Shown here: positions 31,875 through 42,165 of the stretch, one piece after another
Layout of the letters: each line of letters begins with the position of its first letter
Numbering within the stretch: position 1 is the stretch's first letter
Source of the DNA: Pseudomonas sp. SJZ079
GTDB lineage: Bacteria > Pseudomonadota > Gammaproteobacteria > Pseudomonadales > Pseudomonadaceae
Length of the DNA: 64,000 bases
NCBI RefSeq assembly: GCF_007993865.1
Contig: NZ_VIUH01000010.1
Coordinates: 62,001-126,000, forward strand
Direction: 5' to 3'
Translations under genes and position numbers: made by a program
The notes under the pieces: generated by a model
Told to the model about the DNA's origin: nothing
The model's database searches: none
The model's input: the letters and a program-made list of their open reading frames with translations, nothing else

Positions 31875-32858
31875 TCATCCAGCCGGATGCGCGTGGCCGA
31901 ACAGCTCTTGGGTGAAGCGTACGCGCGCTTCGGCATCTTCTTGCACACCTTTTGCCTCAAGTTCGGCTATGCGTGCTTCCACCGCATGAGCCCGATGGGT
32001 GAGCCCGCAATCGTTGGCGATCTGGATGTTCAAACCGGGACGCGCATTGAGTTCGAGAATCAGCGGGCCTTTTTCCTGGTCAAGCACCATGTCCACGCCG
32101 ATATAGCCGAGGCCGCAGAGCTCATAGCACCCGGCTGCCAGTTTCATGAAGCCGTGCCAGTTAGGCAGTTGCACGCCATCCACCGCGTTAGTGGTATCAG
32201 GGTGCTTCTTGATCTTGTTGTTCAGCCAGGTACCGCTCAGGGTCACGCCGGTGGCCAGGTCGACACCGACGCCGATGGCGCCCTGGTGCAGGTTGGCCTT
32301 GCCGCCGGACTGACGGGTCGGCAAACGCAGCATGGCCATCACCGGGTAGCCCTTGAGCACGATGATGCGGATATCCGGCACCCCTTCGTAGCTGATGCTT
32401 TTGAAGATCTGATCGGGGGTAACGCGATACTCGATCAGCGCCCGGTCACGGTGCCCGCCGAGGGAGTACAGGCCGGTCAGGATACTGGAAATCTGATGCT
32501 CGATTTCTTCATGGCTGATGATCTTGCCGGATACGGTTTTGTAGCGATCCTCGAAGCGATCGGCAATCACCAGAATGCCGTCACCGCCGGCACCTTGCGC
32601 CGGTTTGACGACGAAATCGGTGCGTCCACCGATAATCTCGTGGAGCTTGTCGATTTCCTTCTCGGTGCTGATCACGCCATACATTTCCGGTACATGAATG
32701 CCGGCTTCGATGGCGCGCTCCTTGGTGATGATCTTGTCATCGACAATCGGGTAGAGGTGCCGTTTGTTGTACTTCAGCACATAGTCCGCGTTTCGCCGAT
32801 TGATGCCCATGATGCCTTTGGCTTCAAGGGCCTTCCAGGTTTTCCAGAGACCTAGCAT
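31875..32858 (-). CDS. ATP-grasp ligase, alpha-L-glutamate ligase-like
   Basis: A 327-residue RimK-related ATP-grasp enzyme expected to form an amide bond between a carboxylate and an amino group using ATP. Visible motifs are INRRNADYVL, the nucleotide-binding FVVKPAQGAGGDGI, SISYEGVPDIRIIVL and the metal-binding GPLILELNARPGLNIQ. The ATG at 32858 is chosen because AAGGA lies eight bases before it; a TTG two codons upstream is less likely. It is the last gene of a three-gene operon, two bases after the stop of the transglutaminase-like membrane protein gene. The substrate is not known. Confidence 0.88.
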   Translation of the reverse strand: MLGLWKTWKALEAKGIMGINRRNADYVLKYNKRHLYPIVDDKIITKERAIEAGIHVPEMYGVISTEKEIDKLHEIIGGRTDFVVKPAQGAGGDGILVIADRFEDRYKTVSGKIISHEEIEHQISSILTGLYSLGGHRDRALIEYRVTPDQIFKSISYEGVPDIRIIVLKGYPVMAMLRLPTRQSGGKANLHQGAIGVGVDLATGVTLSGTWLNNKIKKHPDTTNAVDGVQLPNWHGFMKLAAGCYELCGLGYIGVDMVLDQEKGPLILELNARPGLNIQIANDCGLTHRAHAVEARIAELEAKGVQEDAEARVRFTQELFGHAHPAG

Positions 32859-32860
32859 GC

Positions 32861-34393
32861 TCAATCCTTAAGGAAGGCTTTGAAACGGAACAGTTCGGTC
32901 AGACGGTAGCCGCGGTAGCGCCCCATCGCCAGCATGAAGCCCACCATGATCATCAGTATTGCTGGGAATGTGAAGACGAAATACACCACCTCAGGAATGC
33001 TCATCAGCAGGTGAGCCAGGGTTGCCGCTACCAGCGTACCGATGGCGACTTTAAAGGCATGGCCGCCGCCACGCTCTTCCCAGGTGATCGACAGGCGTTC
33101 GATGGTCATGGTCAAAATCACCATCGGAAACAGCGCCACCGACAGGCCGCGTTCCAAGCCAAGCTTGTGACTGAACAGGCTGATGACGGCAATCAGCACC
33201 ACTACAAAGGTCAGCACCACCGATAGCCTGGGCAGCATCTGTAGTTTCAAATGCTCGAGGTAGGAGCGCAGTGACAGCCCCAGAGTGGTAATCACCGTGA
33301 ACAGTATGATGCCGAAGCCCAGTTGGGTTTCGCGGAAGGCTAGGGCAATCAGTACCGGGGTGAAGGTGCCGAGGGTCTGCAAACCACCGAGGTTGCGCAG
33401 GATCAGAATCACCAGTACACCAATCGGGATCACCACCATGATCTGGAAGGTTTTCTGAGTGGAGAGCGGCAGACCGTACAGGGAGTACTCGAGGAAGCCG
33501 GCGTCGGTGTTTTCGTCTGTCAGCTTGGCCAGGCGGATGGCATTCATCTCGCTGTTGCTCAGGCTGAAGTTGACTTGCGCTTGCTTGCCACCTTCGAGCT
33601 TGACCAGGTCGTTGTCGCCAATCCACCAGACCAGACGGTCGGCCGGCAAACCTTGCTCACCGTTCTCCAGGTTGAAATACAGCCATTTTTCGCCGTTGAA
33701 GCTGCGCATCCACAATTCGGGGCTTTGCTGAACATCGGCCGCCAAACGAATGGTGTGCACACGCTCCATCGGCACGTGAGCGATGGACAGCAGCAGTTCT
33801 ATGGCCTTGGCTTTGTTGGCGGTCGTGGCGTCGCCGCCGAGCAGCAGTTTGACATTGTCGTCATTGCTGTTGTTGATTCGTTTGACGGTCTCGCTGATGA
33901 AGGTTTCAACGTCCGCCGAGTGTTGGCGGATCGGTGCGAGCAAAGCGTCGGCGGCAATCTTCTCAGCGCCTTCGACCGGGATGCTGTCGCGGAAAATCGG
34001 CCCTTTGGCTTTGCTTTGCTCACCGCTATAGCGCTTGGTCAAGACCAGGCGGTAATAGAGCGTTTGCTTACCGCTGGCGCGCCGCGCTGACCAGGTGACT
34101 CTGCGGTTGCCGTCGGCGCGGTTGATGCTCACGCCGTAGTTGTTCGAGATAAAGCTCTCGTTGAGGCTGACATAGTCCTGGTTCAGCGGCGGCACAAACA
34201 TCTGCAGCTTGACCGGCTCGCGTGGGTTGGCCTGGAACTCGACTTTGGCGTCAATATTCCACAGGTCATCCGTTTCGTCTTCGGTTACGGGGATGCCGAG
34301 AATGAAGATTTGATAAGCCGTAATCAGAATGCCCAGGCTCACCAGGAGCGTGATCAGGACTTTCAGATGCAGGTTAAGAGAGCGCATGGGCAT
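32861..34393 (-). CDS. Inactive-transglutaminase domain fused to a seven-helix membrane domain (UUP1 type)
   Basis: A 510-residue inner-membrane protein. An N-terminal anchor (LKVLITLLVSLGILITAYQIF) leads to a periplasmic region of about 320 residues with a degenerate transglutaminase fold. About seven hydrophobic helices follow, beginning FQIMVVIPIGVLVILIL and including FTPVLIALAFRETQLGFG. The catalytic Cys-His-Asp set is not evident, in keeping with the family's inactive-transglutaminase label. It probably binds a peptide or cell-wall-linked ligand and passes the signal or substrate to the cytosolic ATP-grasp enzyme. It shares one base with the upstream protease gene (TAATG). Confidence 0.86.
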   Translation of the reverse strand: MPMRSLNLHLKVLITLLVSLGILITAYQIFILGIPVTEDETDDLWNIDAKVEFQANPREPVKLQMFVPPLNQDYVSLNESFISNNYGVSINRADGNRRVTWSARRASGKQTLYYRLVLTKRYSGEQSKAKGPIFRDSIPVEGAEKIAADALLAPIRQHSADVETFISETVKRINNSNDDNVKLLLGGDATTANKAKAIELLLSIAHVPMERVHTIRLAADVQQSPELWMRSFNGEKWLYFNLENGEQGLPADRLVWWIGDNDLVKLEGGKQAQVNFSLSNSEMNAIRLAKLTDENTDAGFLEYSLYGLPLSTQKTFQIMVVIPIGVLVILILRNLGGLQTLGTFTPVLIALAFRETQLGFGIILFTVITTLGLSLRSYLEHLKLQMLPRLSVVLTFVVVLIAVISLFSHKLGLERGLSVALFPMVILTMTIERLSITWEERGGGHAFKVAIGTLVAATLAHLLMSIPEVVYFVFTFPAILMIMVGFMLAMGRYRGYRLTELFRFKAFLKD

Positions 34394-34929
34394 TACTCGC
34401 CAAGGTTTGCGTCAGTGGCACAGCCAGGTTTCCCTGCTGCGTATTTAAGGCTTGGATCGACCAGTGCACTGAAACGTTTGAGCGCCTCGGAGCCAATCAA
34501 CAGCGGGTATTGGAATGCACTGCGGTCAGTCAAGTTCACTTCGATCGTGCGTAGAGCCTGCCCCATGCACACATCCAGTTCGATGACAGGGCGTGCAGTG
34601 TAGGTTTTCTCTTCATCCGGATCATAGTCACCGGAGCGACGTTTGATTTTGCTGATTCGCGCCAGTGGGCGCTCGATCGGGCTTGCATGGGCTTCGTCTA
34701 TGGCCAGGTAGAACTTCACCCAGGGTTCTCCGTCGCGTTTAAAACGTTGGATATCTCGGGCACTCAGGGAAGCCGTCTTGGCGCCGGTGTCGAGTTTGGC
34801 GGCGACCTCTAGTTTGAGGTTGGACAGATTCGCGTATTCATTAAGACCATAGACGGTCTTCTCCGCAGCGAGGCTTAAGCCGGGCAAAAGCAATAGGCAA
34901 AGCAGAGGGGAGAAGGGCTTGAGTCTCAT
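34393..34929 (-). CDS. Retropepsin-like protease (PF05618, 'ATP-dependent zinc protease' family)
   Basis: A 178-residue protein with an N-terminal signal peptide (MRLKPFSPLLCLLLLPGLSLAA) and the aspartyl-protease motif LDTGAKTASLSA near residue 47, followed by RPVIELDVCMG and YPLLIGSEALKRF. Databases call the family zinc protease, but the motif and size are those of a retropepsin that works as a dimer. It is the first gene of the operon with the transglutaminase-like membrane protein and the ATP-grasp ligase, so a periplasmic cleavage step probably pairs with a cytosolic ligation step. Confidence 0.87.
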   Translation of the reverse strand: MRLKPFSPLLCLLLLPGLSLAAEKTVYGLNEYANLSNLKLEVAAKLDTGAKTASLSARDIQRFKRDGEPWVKFYLAIDEAHASPIERPLARISKIKRRSGDYDPDEEKTYTARPVIELDVCMGQALRTIEVNLTDRSAFQYPLLIGSEALKRFSALVDPSLKYAAGKPGCATDANLGE

Positions 34930-35151
34930 AAGTCCTATCGGATGTGTCGCATTAATTGGATCAAAAAAGATCGGCGGGCGTGGTGCTACAGATCCCTGTA
35001 CCTGGCTTGGAGTTCAGCAAGCATGCTGGAAACGCTCGGCCAAGTAAAAGCGGGCGGCATTCTACCATGCCGCTTTTCCGCTGCGACAGGCACTTACGGC
35101 CTTTCTATTAGCTGGATCGTTAAGTGGTGAGTGATCTCATGTTGTGATAAT

Positions 35152-35234
35152 TGTCGACAGTGTTGCGTGATCGTTTGACAAGAAAGGCTTTTAGGCGTAA
35201 TTTTTTCGAAAATTATCCGATGAGTGTCGACAGT
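35152..35234. promoter_or_regulatory. Repeated TGTCGACAGT sites, possible operator of the GntR regulator
   Basis: The ten-mer TGTCGACAGT occurs at 35152-35161 and again at 35225-35234, 73 bases apart (about seven helical turns). Its core TGTCGACA is palindromic and fits the TGT-N-ACA style of FadR-subfamily operators. The copies flank the likely start of the regulator gene, which suggests autoregulation. Confidence 0.4.
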
Positions 35235-35957
35235 ATGCCGGAAGTGATAGAAGTACCTCACGCGGCTTCAGATGACTCGGGGACACTCTCCGAACATGTT
35301 TTTCGGCGTATTCAGGCAGCCATAGTTGGAGGGGAAATCGCCCCGGGCAGCAAGATTTCAGAGCCAGAGCTGGCGCGTACCTACGGCATCAGTCGCGGAC
35401 CGCTGCGTGAGGCGATCCATCGGCTGGAGGGCCAGCGCTTGCTGGTGCGTGTGCCGCATGTGGGCGCGCGGGTGGTGGAGCTCAATCAGGCTGAGCTGAT
35501 CGAGCTGTACGAAATTCGCGAATCCCTCGAGGGCATGGCCTGCCGCCTGGCAGCCGAGCGCATGAGCCAAATGGAGATCGACGACTTGCGCCGGGTGCTC
35601 GACCTGCATGAACAGGACGCAGCCTTCAAGGCCGGCGTCGGCTATTACCAGCAGGAGGGCGACTTCGACTTCCATTACCGAATCATTCAGGGCAGCGGCA
35701 ACAAAACCCTGAGTCAAATGCTCTGCGGTGAGCTGTACCAGTTGGTGCGCATGTACCGCCTGCAGTTTTCCGCCACCCCCAATCGGCCACGCCAGGCATT
35801 TGCCGAGCACCACCGCATTCTCGATGCCATCGCCGATCGTGATGGCGAACTGGCCGAGTTGTTGATGCGCCGTCACATCGGCGCTTCCAAACGCAATATC
35901 GAGCGTCATTATCAGGGCGCGAAAACCAAGACAGCTAAACCCAGAGGTGAGTCATGA
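35220..35957 (+). CDS. prpR: GntR-family (FadR subfamily) regulator of the propionate cluster
   Basis: A 245-residue regulator with an N-terminal winged helix-turn-helix ([31 protein letters not shown], split over residues 30-60) and a C-terminal FCD helical ligand domain with metal-ligand histidines ([27 protein letters not shown]). It is the first gene of the prp cluster, overlapping prpB by ATGA, so it is very likely the local repressor responding to a methylcitrate-cycle intermediate. The start is uncertain: ATG 35220 or ATG 35235. The latter would place the second TGTCGACAGT site in the leader. It is not the NtrC-type PrpR of enterics despite the shared symbol. Confidence 0.88.
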   Translation: MSVDSMPEVIEVPHAASDDSGTLSEHVFRRIQAAIVGGEIAPGSKISEPELARTYGISRGPLREAIHRLEGQRLLVRVPHVGARVVELNQAELIELYEIRESLEGMACRLAAERMSQMEIDDLRRVLDLHEQDAAFKAGVGYYQQEGDFDFHYRIIQGSGNKTLSQMLCGELYQLVRMYRLQFSATPNRPRQAFAEHHRILDAIADRDGELAELLMRRHIGASKRNIERHYQGAKTKTAKPRGES

Positions 35958-36850
35958 GTCCGCTTTCCAAACAGAGCAGTCCCGGCCAGCGTTTTCGCGA
36001 TGCGGTTGCCGCCGAACATCCCCTGCAGGTGGTCGGCGCGATCAACGCCAACCATGCGTTGCTGGCCCAGCGTGCCGGTTTCAAGGCCATCTACCTGTCC
36101 GGCGGCGGTGTCGCGGCTGGCTCCCTTGGCCTGCCGGACCTGGGCATCACCGGGTTGGATGACGTGCTCACCGATGTGCGGCGGATCACCGATGTGTGCG
36201 ACCTGCCATTGCTGGTGGATGTCGACACCGGCTTCGGCAGCTCGGCGTTCAATGTGGCGCGCACGGTCAAGTCGATGATCAAGTTCGGCGCCGCGGCGAT
36301 TCATATCGAGGATCAGGTCGGCGCCAAGCGCTGCGGTCATCGTCCTAATAAGGAGATCGTCACCCAGCAGGAGATGGTTGACCGGATCAAGGCGGCGGTG
36401 GATGCGCGCACCGACGACAGCTTCGTGATCATGGCGCGCACCGACGCGCTGGCGGTCGAAGGCCTGAACTCGGCGCTGGACCGCGCCGAGGCCTGCATCG
36501 AAGCGGGCGCGGACATGATCTTCCCCGAGGCGATCACCGAGCTGGCGATGTACAAGACCTTCGCCGAGCGCATCAAGGCCCCGATCCTGGCCAATATCAC
36601 CGAGTTCGGCGCCACGCCGCTGTACACCACCGAAGAGCTGGCAGCGGTCGACGTATCCCTGGTGCTCTATCCGCTGTCGGCCTTCCGCGCCATGAACAAG
36701 GCGGCCGAGAATGTCTACACCGCGCTGCGCCGCGACGGCACCCAGAAGAACGTGATCGACACCATGCAGACCCGCATGGAGCTGTACGAACGCATCAACT
36801 ACCACGCCTTCGAGCAGCACCTCGACGCGCTGTTCGCCGCGAAGAAGTAA
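35954..36850 (+). CDS. prpB: Methylisocitrate lyase
   Basis: Splits 2-methylisocitrate into pyruvate and succinate, the last step of the methylcitrate cycle. The 298-residue protein has an isocitrate-lyase-type barrel with the catalytic signature KRCGH (Cys at 127) and the PrpB-typical [17 protein letters not shown] and LVDVDTGFG. It is translationally coupled to the regulator through an ATGA overlap and precedes prpC by 73 bases. Confidence 0.97.
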   Translation: MSPLSKQSSPGQRFRDAVAAEHPLQVVGAINANHALLAQRAGFKAIYLSGGGVAAGSLGLPDLGITGLDDVLTDVRRITDVCDLPLLVDVDTGFGSSAFNVARTVKSMIKFGAAAIHIEDQVGAKRCGHRPNKEIVTQQEMVDRIKAAVDARTDDSFVIMARTDALAVEGLNSALDRAEACIEAGADMIFPEAITELAMYKTFAERIKAPILANITEFGATPLYTTEELAAVDVSLVLYPLSAFRAMNKAAENVYTALRRDGTQKNVIDTMQTRMELYERINYHAFEQHLDALFAAKK

Positions 36851-36923
36851 CCGGCACGCCGGCCGTCGAGCCGGCGAAAACAACACGTATGACCGAACCG
36901 GATTGCATGAGGAGACAGACCCG

Positions 36924-38087
36924 ATGAGCGCGACCCCAGAATCGACCACCCCCGGCTTCAAGCCAAAGAAATCCGTGGCCCTGAGCGGCACCGCCGCCGG
37001 CAACACCGCGTTGTGCACCGTCGGCCGCACCGGCAACGATTTGCATTACCGCGGCTATGACATCCTCGACTTCGCCACCAGCTGTGAGTTCGAGGAAATC
37101 GCTCACCTGTTGGTGCATGGCAAGCTGCCCAATGTCGCCGAGCTGGCTGGCTACAAGGCTAAGCTCAAGGCATTGCGCGGCCTGCCCGCCGCCTTGAAGG
37201 CCGCATTGGAACAACTGCCGCCGTCCGCTCACCCGATGGACGTGATGCGCACCGGCGTGTCCGTGCTGGGCTGCCTGTCGCCCGAGAAGGACGACCACAA
37301 TCATCCCGGTGCCCGCGACATCGCCGACAAGCTGATGGCTTCGCTGGGCTCCATGCTGCTGTACTGGTACCACTTCAGTCACAACGGCAAGCGCATCGAG
37401 CTGGACACCGATGACGACTCCATCGGCGGCCACTTCCTCCACCTGCTGCACGGCGAGAAGCCGCGCGACAGCTGGGTGCGCGCCATGCACTGCTCGTTGA
37501 TCCTGTATGCCGAGCACGAATTCAATGCATCCACCTTTGCTTCGCGCGTGGTGGCTGGCACCGGTTCCGACATGTACTCCGCGATTGCCGCAGGCATCGG
37601 TGCGCTGCGCGGGCCCAAGCATGGCGGCGCCAACGAGGTGGCCTTCGAGATCCAGAAGCGCTATGACAACCCGGATGAGGCCGAAGCCGATATCCGTGCC
37701 CGTGTCGAGAAGAAGGAAGTGGTGATTGGCTTCGGTCATCCGGTCTACACCGTTGCCGATCCGCGCAACAAGGTGATCAAGGAAGTGGCCCGAGAGCTCA
37801 GCGCCGAGCAGGGCAGCAGCAAGATGTTCGACATCGCCGAACGCCTGGAAACTGTGATGTGGGATGCCAAGAAGATGTTCCCCAATCTCGACTGGTTCAG
37901 CGCCGTCAGCTACCACATGATGGGTGTGCCCACCGCCATGTTCACCCCGCTGTTCGTCATCGCGCGCACCTCGGGCTGGTCGAGCCACGTCATCGAGCAG
38001 CGCATCGACGGCAAGATCATCCGCCCGAGCGCCAACTACGTCGGTCCAGAGGACCTCAAGTTCGTGCCGCTCAAGGATCGCCCATGA
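36924..38087 (+). CDS. prpC: 2-methylcitrate synthase
   Basis: Condenses propionyl-CoA with oxaloacetate to 2-methylcitrate. The 387-residue citrate-synthase-fold protein contains [34 protein letters not shown] with the catalytic His, [17 protein letters not shown] with a second catalytic His, and a C-terminal WSSHVIEQR. The start at 36924 is set by GAGGAG; an upstream ATG at 36903 is less likely. Its stop overlaps the acnD start (ATGA). Confidence 0.96.
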   Translation: MSATPESTTPGFKPKKSVALSGTAAGNTALCTVGRTGNDLHYRGYDILDFATSCEFEEIAHLLVHGKLPNVAELAGYKAKLKALRGLPAALKAALEQLPPSAHPMDVMRTGVSVLGCLSPEKDDHNHPGARDIADKLMASLGSMLLYWYHFSHNGKRIELDTDDDSIGGHFLHLLHGEKPRDSWVRAMHCSLILYAEHEFNASTFASRVVAGTGSDMYSAIAAGIGALRGPKHGGANEVAFEIQKRYDNPDEAEADIRARVEKKEVVIGFGHPVYTVADPRNKVIKEVARELSAEQGSSKMFDIAERLETVMWDAKKMFPNLDWFSAVSYHMMGVPTAMFTPLFVIARTSGWSSHVIEQRIDGKIIRPSANYVGPEDLKFVPLKDRP

Positions 38088-40708
38088 GCATGAACAGCAT
38101 AAACACTCAATACCGCAAGCACCTGGCCGGTACCTCGCTGGACTACTTCGACACCCGCGAGGCGGTCGATGCCATCGCCCCCGGTGCCTACGCCAAGCTG
38201 CCCTATACCTCCCGCGTGCTGGCCGAGCAACTGGTGCGCCGCTGCGAGCCGGACGCGCTGACCGATGCGCTCAAGCAGCTGATTGAGCGCAAGCGCGATC
38301 TGGACTTCCCCTGGTACCCGGCTCGCGTGGTCTGCCACGACATCCTCGGTCAGACCGCGCTGGTCGACCTGGCCGGCCTGCGCGACGCCATCGCCGAGAA
38401 GGGCGGTGATCCGTCCAAGGTCAACCCGGTGGTGCCGACCCAGCTGATCGTCGACCACTCGCTGGCCGTGGAAGCGGCGGGCTTCGATCCGGATGCCTTC
38501 GCCAAGAACCGCGCCATCGAAGACCGTCGCAACGAGGACCGCTTCCACTTCATCGAGTGGACCAAGACCGCGTTCAAGAACGTCGACGTGATCCCGGCCG
38601 GCAACGGCATCATGCACCAGATCAACCTGGAGAAAATGAGCCCGGTGATCCAGGCCCGCGACGGCGTGGCTTTCCCGGACACTTGCGTGGGTACCGACTC
38701 GCACACCCCGCACGTCGATGCCTTGGGCGTGATCGCCATCGGCGTCGGTGGCCTGGAAGCGGAAACAGTGATGTTGGGCCTGCCGTCGATGATGCGCCTG
38801 CCCGACATTGTCGGCGTCAGGCTGATCGGCAAGCGCCAGCCCGGCATCACCGCCACCGACATCGTGCTGGCCATCACCGAGTTCCTGCGCAAGGAGCGCG
38901 TGGTGGGTGCCTGGGTCGAGTTCTTCGGCGAGGGTGCCGACAGCCTGACCATCGGCGACCGCGCGACCATCTCCAATATGTGCCCGGAATACGGCGCCAC
39001 CGCCTCGATGTTCTATATCGACCAGCAGACCATCGACTACCTCAAGCTCACCGGGCGCGAGCCGGAACAGGTAGCGCTGGTGGAAAACTACGCCAAGACC
39101 ACCGGTCTGTGGGCCGATGCTCTGCTCACCGCCGAGTACGAGCGTGTGCTCGAATTCGACTTGTCCACCGTGGTGCGCAATATGGCGGGCCCGAGCAACC
39201 CGCATCGCCGTTTGCCGACCTCGGCGCTGCATGAGCGCGGTATTGCCGACGAAGGCAAGCTGGCGGCTGGCAAAATTGAAGAAAGTGAAGGCTTGATGCC
39301 CGACGGCGCGGTGATCATCGCCGCCATCACCAGCTGCACCAACACCTCCAACCCGCGCAACGTGGTCGCCGCTGGCCTGGTGGCGAAAAAGGCCAATGCC
39401 CTGGGTCTGGTGCGCAAGCCGTGGGTCAAGACCTCGTTTGCCCCGGGCTCCAAGGTCGCCAAGCTGTACCTGGAAGACGCCGGCTTGCTGTCGGAGCTGG
39501 AGCAGCTCGGCTTCGGTATCGTCGGTTACGCCTGCACCACGTGCAACGGCATGTCCGGCGCACTGGACCCGGTGATCCAGCAGGAAATCATCGACCGCGA
39601 CCTGTACGCCACCGCGGTACTGTCCGGCAATCGCAACTTCGACGGGCGTATCCATCCCTACGCCAAGCAGGCCTTCCTGGCCTCGCCGCCGCTGGTGGTG
39701 GCTTACGCTATCGCCGGTACCGTGCGCTTCGACATCGAGCAGGATGTGTTGGGTGCCGACAAGGCCGGCAATCCCGTTACCCTGAAGGACCTGTGGCCTA
39801 GCGACGAGGAGATCGACGCGATTGTCGCAGCCAGCGTGAAGCCGGAGCAGTTCAAGCAGATCTACATCCCGATGTTCGATCTGGGCACGATTCAGGAAGC
39901 CGAAAGCCCGCTGTACGACTGGCGTCCGATGAGCACCTATATTCGCCGTCCACCTTACTGGGAAGGCGCCCTGGCCGGCGAGCGCTCCCTCAAGGGCATG
40001 CGCCCGCTGGCGATCCTGCCGGACAACATCACCACCGACCATCTGTCGCCGTCCAACGCCATCCTGCTGGACAGCGCCGCCGGTGAATACCTGCACCAGA
40101 TGGGCTTGCCGGAGGAGGACTTCAACTCCTACGCGACTCATAGGGGTGACCATTTGACTGCGCAGCGTGCCACCTTCGCCAACCCGCAGTTGGTCAACGA
40201 AATGGCCGTGGTCGACGGCCAGGTGAAGAAAGGTTCGCTGGCCCGCGTCGAGCCGGAAGGCAAGGTCATGCGTATGTGGGAAGCGATCGAAACCTACATG
40301 AAGCGCAAGCAGAACCTGATCATCGTCGCCGGCGCCGATTACGGTCAGGGCTCGTCCCGTGACTGGGCAGCCAAGGGCGTGCGCCTGGCGGGTGTGGAAG
40401 TGATCGTGGCGGAAGGCTTCGAGCGCATTCACCGCACCAACCTGGTTGGCATGGGTGTGCTGCCGGTCGAGTTCAAACCGGGCACCACCAGGCTGACCCT
40501 CGGCCTCGACGGCACCGAGACCTATGACATCCAGGGCGAGTTGTCGCCGCGCGGCGAGCTGACCCTGGTCATCCAGCGCAAGAACGGCGAAGTGACCCGG
40601 GTGCCGGTGATCTGCCGCCTGGATACCGCCGCCGAAGTCAAGGTCTACAACGCTGGCGGCGTGCTGCAGCGCTTCGCTCAGGACTTCCTCGAAGGCGCCG
40701 TCGCCTGA
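38084..40708 (+). CDS. acnD: Fe-S-dependent 2-methylcitrate dehydratase AcnD
   Basis: Together with PrpF it dehydrates 2-methylcitrate by a route that replaces PrpD. The 874-residue aconitase-family protein shows the cluster cysteines in [10 protein letters not shown] and CTTCNGMSG, and the C-terminal swivel domain motif [13 protein letters not shown]. The start ([12 protein letters not shown]) overlaps the prpC stop by ATGA. Length is typical of AcnD. Two palindromic repeats separate its end from prpF. Confidence 0.95.
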   Translation: MSMNSINTQYRKHLAGTSLDYFDTREAVDAIAPGAYAKLPYTSRVLAEQLVRRCEPDALTDALKQLIERKRDLDFPWYPARVVCHDILGQTALVDLAGLRDAIAEKGGDPSKVNPVVPTQLIVDHSLAVEAAGFDPDAFAKNRAIEDRRNEDRFHFIEWTKTAFKNVDVIPAGNGIMHQINLEKMSPVIQARDGVAFPDTCVGTDSHTPHVDALGVIAIGVGGLEAETVMLGLPSMMRLPDIVGVRLIGKRQPGITATDIVLAITEFLRKERVVGAWVEFFGEGADSLTIGDRATISNMCPEYGATASMFYIDQQTIDYLKLTGREPEQVALVENYAKTTGLWADALLTAEYERVLEFDLSTVVRNMAGPSNPHRRLPTSALHERGIADEGKLAAGKIEESEGLMPDGAVIIAAITSCTNTSNPRNVVAAGLVAKKANALGLVRKPWVKTSFAPGSKVAKLYLEDAGLLSELEQLGFGIVGYACTTCNGMSGALDPVIQQEIIDRDLYATAVLSGNRNFDGRIHPYAKQAFLASPPLVVAYAIAGTVRFDIEQDVLGADKAGNPVTLKDLWPSDEEIDAIVAASVKPEQFKQIYIPMFDLGTIQEAESPLYDWRPMSTYIRRPPYWEGALAGERSLKGMRPLAILPDNITTDHLSPSNAILLDSAAGEYLHQMGLPEEDFNSYATHRGDHLTAQRATFANPQLVNEMAVVDGQVKKGSLARVEPEGKVMRMWEAIETYMKRKQNLIIVAGADYGQGSSRDWAAKGVRLAGVEVIVAEGFERIHRTNLVGMGVLPVEFKPGTTRLTLGLDGTETYDIQGELSPRGELTLVIQRKNGEVTRVPVICRLDTAAEVKVYNAGGVLQRFAQDFLEGAVA

Positions 40709-40710
40709 AC

Positions 40711-40805
40711 CCCTAGGGTGGACATGCCGAAGGCTTGTCCGCCGTTACGCCGTTGGCATGCCGCGGCACTGCGGTGGACAAGGTATTGCCATGTCCACCC
40801 TAGGG
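40711..40805. repeat. Palindromic repeat with 16-bp perfect terminal inverted repeats
   Basis: A 95-bp element starts three bases after acnD. Its ends are CCCTAGGGTGGACATG and the exact complement, and inside are CTTGTCCGCCG and CGGTGGACAAG, so nearly the whole element folds into a long hairpin. It contains no gene. It looks like a small miniature transposable or REP-type element inserted into the prp operon. Confidence 0.7.
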
Positions 40806-40820
40806 ATTACGACAAAACTT

Positions 40821-40882
40821 GTAGCCCGGATGTAATCCGGGGATGACGTTGATCGGTTCGCCCCGGATTGCATCCGGGCTAC
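40821..40882. repeat. GTAGCCCGGATG inverted repeat ending in a T-run
   Basis: Two 22-base arms, beginning GTAGCCCGGATG and differing from exact complements at one position, enclose an 18-base loop. The second arm runs straight into TTTTTTT. This is a repeat type common in gammaproteobacterial intergenic regions. Here it could also act as a terminator or attenuator between acnD and prpF. Confidence 0.65.
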
Positions 40883-40902
40883 TTTTTTTCAGGACAGCAT
40901 CC

Positions 40903-42090
40903 ATGACCCATTTGCCCCAAGTGAAAATCCCCGCCACCTATATCCGTGGCGGCACCAGCAAGGGCGTGTTCTTCCGTCTGCAGGACCTGCCCGAACGCTG
41001 CCAGCTACCGGGCGAGGCGCGTGACCAGCTGTTCATGCGCGTGATCGGCAGCCCCGATCCCTATGCGGCGCATATCGACGGCATGGGCGGGGCCACCTCC
41101 AGTACCAGCAAGTGCGTGATCCTGTCCAAGAGCAGCCAGCCCGCTCACGACGTGGACTACCTCTATGGCCAGGTCTCGATCGACAAGGCCTTCGTCGATT
41201 GGTCCGGCAACTGCGGCAATCTGTCCACCGCCGCCGGCGCCTTTGCCATCCATGCCGGGCTGGTCGATCCGGCGCGTATTCCGCAGGATGGCACCTGTGT
41301 GGTGCGCATCTGGCAGGCCAACATCAACAAGACCATCATCGCCCATGTGCCGGTGACCAATGGCCAGGTGCAGGAAACCGGTGACTTCGAGCTGGACGGG
41401 GTGACCTTTCCGGCTGCGGAGATCGTGCTGGAATTCCTCGATCCGTCCGATGACGGCGAGGAGGGCGGTTCGATGTTCCCCACCGGCAACCTGGTCGACG
41501 ATCTCGAGGTGCCCGGCATCGGCACCCTCAAGGCGACCATGATCAGCGCCGGCATCCCGACCGTGTTCGTCAATGCCGAGGACATCGGTTATGCGGGCAC
41601 CGAATTGCGCGAGCAGATCAACGGCAATCCCGAGGCCCTGGCCCGCTTCGAGGCCATCCGGGTCGCTGGCGCCCTGCGCATGGGCTTGATCAAGACGCCC
41701 GAGGAGGCGGCCACCCGCCAGCACACACCGAAGATCGCCTTCGTCACGGGGGCCAAGGACTACGTCGCCTCCAGCGGCAAGACGATCGCCGCCGACGAAG
41801 TGGACTTGCTGGTGCGCGCGCTGTCCATGGGTAAGCTGCACCACGCCATGATGGGCACGGCTGCGGTGGCCATCGGCGCAGCTGCCGCGATTCCCGGCAC
41901 GCTGGTGAATCTTGCCGCTGGCGGCATTGCGCGTAATGCGGTGCGTTTCGGTCACCCCTCCGGCACCCTGCGCGTGGGCGCCGAGGCCAGCCAGGTCAAC
42001 GGCGAGTGGACGGTGACCAAGGCGATCATGAGCCGCAGCGCGCGGGTGCTGATGGAAGGCTGGGTGCGCGTGCCGGACGATGCGTTCTGA
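40903..42090 (+). CDS. prpF: 2-methylaconitate cis-trans isomerase PrpF
   Basis: Isomerises the trans-2-methylaconitate made by AcnD to the cis form used for hydration. The 395-residue PrpF-family protein of diaminopimelate-epimerase-like fold contains IRGGTSKGVFF, GMGGATSSTSKC, a NCGNLSTAAGAFA active-site region and a C-terminal FGHPSGTLRVGAE. The start at 40903 (MTHLPQVKIP) follows AGGA; a longer frame from 40843 would begin inside the repeat. It belongs to the prp cluster with acnD. Confidence 0.95.
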   Translation: MTHLPQVKIPATYIRGGTSKGVFFRLQDLPERCQLPGEARDQLFMRVIGSPDPYAAHIDGMGGATSSTSKCVILSKSSQPAHDVDYLYGQVSIDKAFVDWSGNCGNLSTAAGAFAIHAGLVDPARIPQDGTCVVRIWQANINKTIIAHVPVTNGQVQETGDFELDGVTFPAAEIVLEFLDPSDDGEEGGSMFPTGNLVDDLEVPGIGTLKATMISAGIPTVFVNAEDIGYAGTELREQINGNPEALARFEAIRVAGALRMGLIKTPEEAATRQHTPKIAFVTGAKDYVASSGKTIAADEVDLLVRALSMGKLHHAMMGTAAVAIGAAAAIPGTLVNLAAGGIARNAVRFGHPSGTLRVGAEASQVNGEWTVTKAIMSRSARVLMEGWVRVPDDAF

Positions 42091-42165
42091 GCCTGACTGC
42101 TTGTTCGCCGCACCGGGCAATGCCCGCGCAAGTGGGCAGTGCCATCTTGGCGTCGTGAAAGCCTG

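Noticed and set aside
34930..35150. Inverted repeat AAAAGCGG...CCGCTTTT at about 35047-35080 as a terminator or riboswitch
   Set aside because: The stem is interrupted, and it lies between divergent genes where a terminator is not expected; evidence is too weak for a feature.
38036..40432. A 798-codon minus-strand open frame across acnD
   Set aside because: It is antisense to a clearly identified AcnD with conserved cluster motifs, and its composition is typical of a shadow frame.
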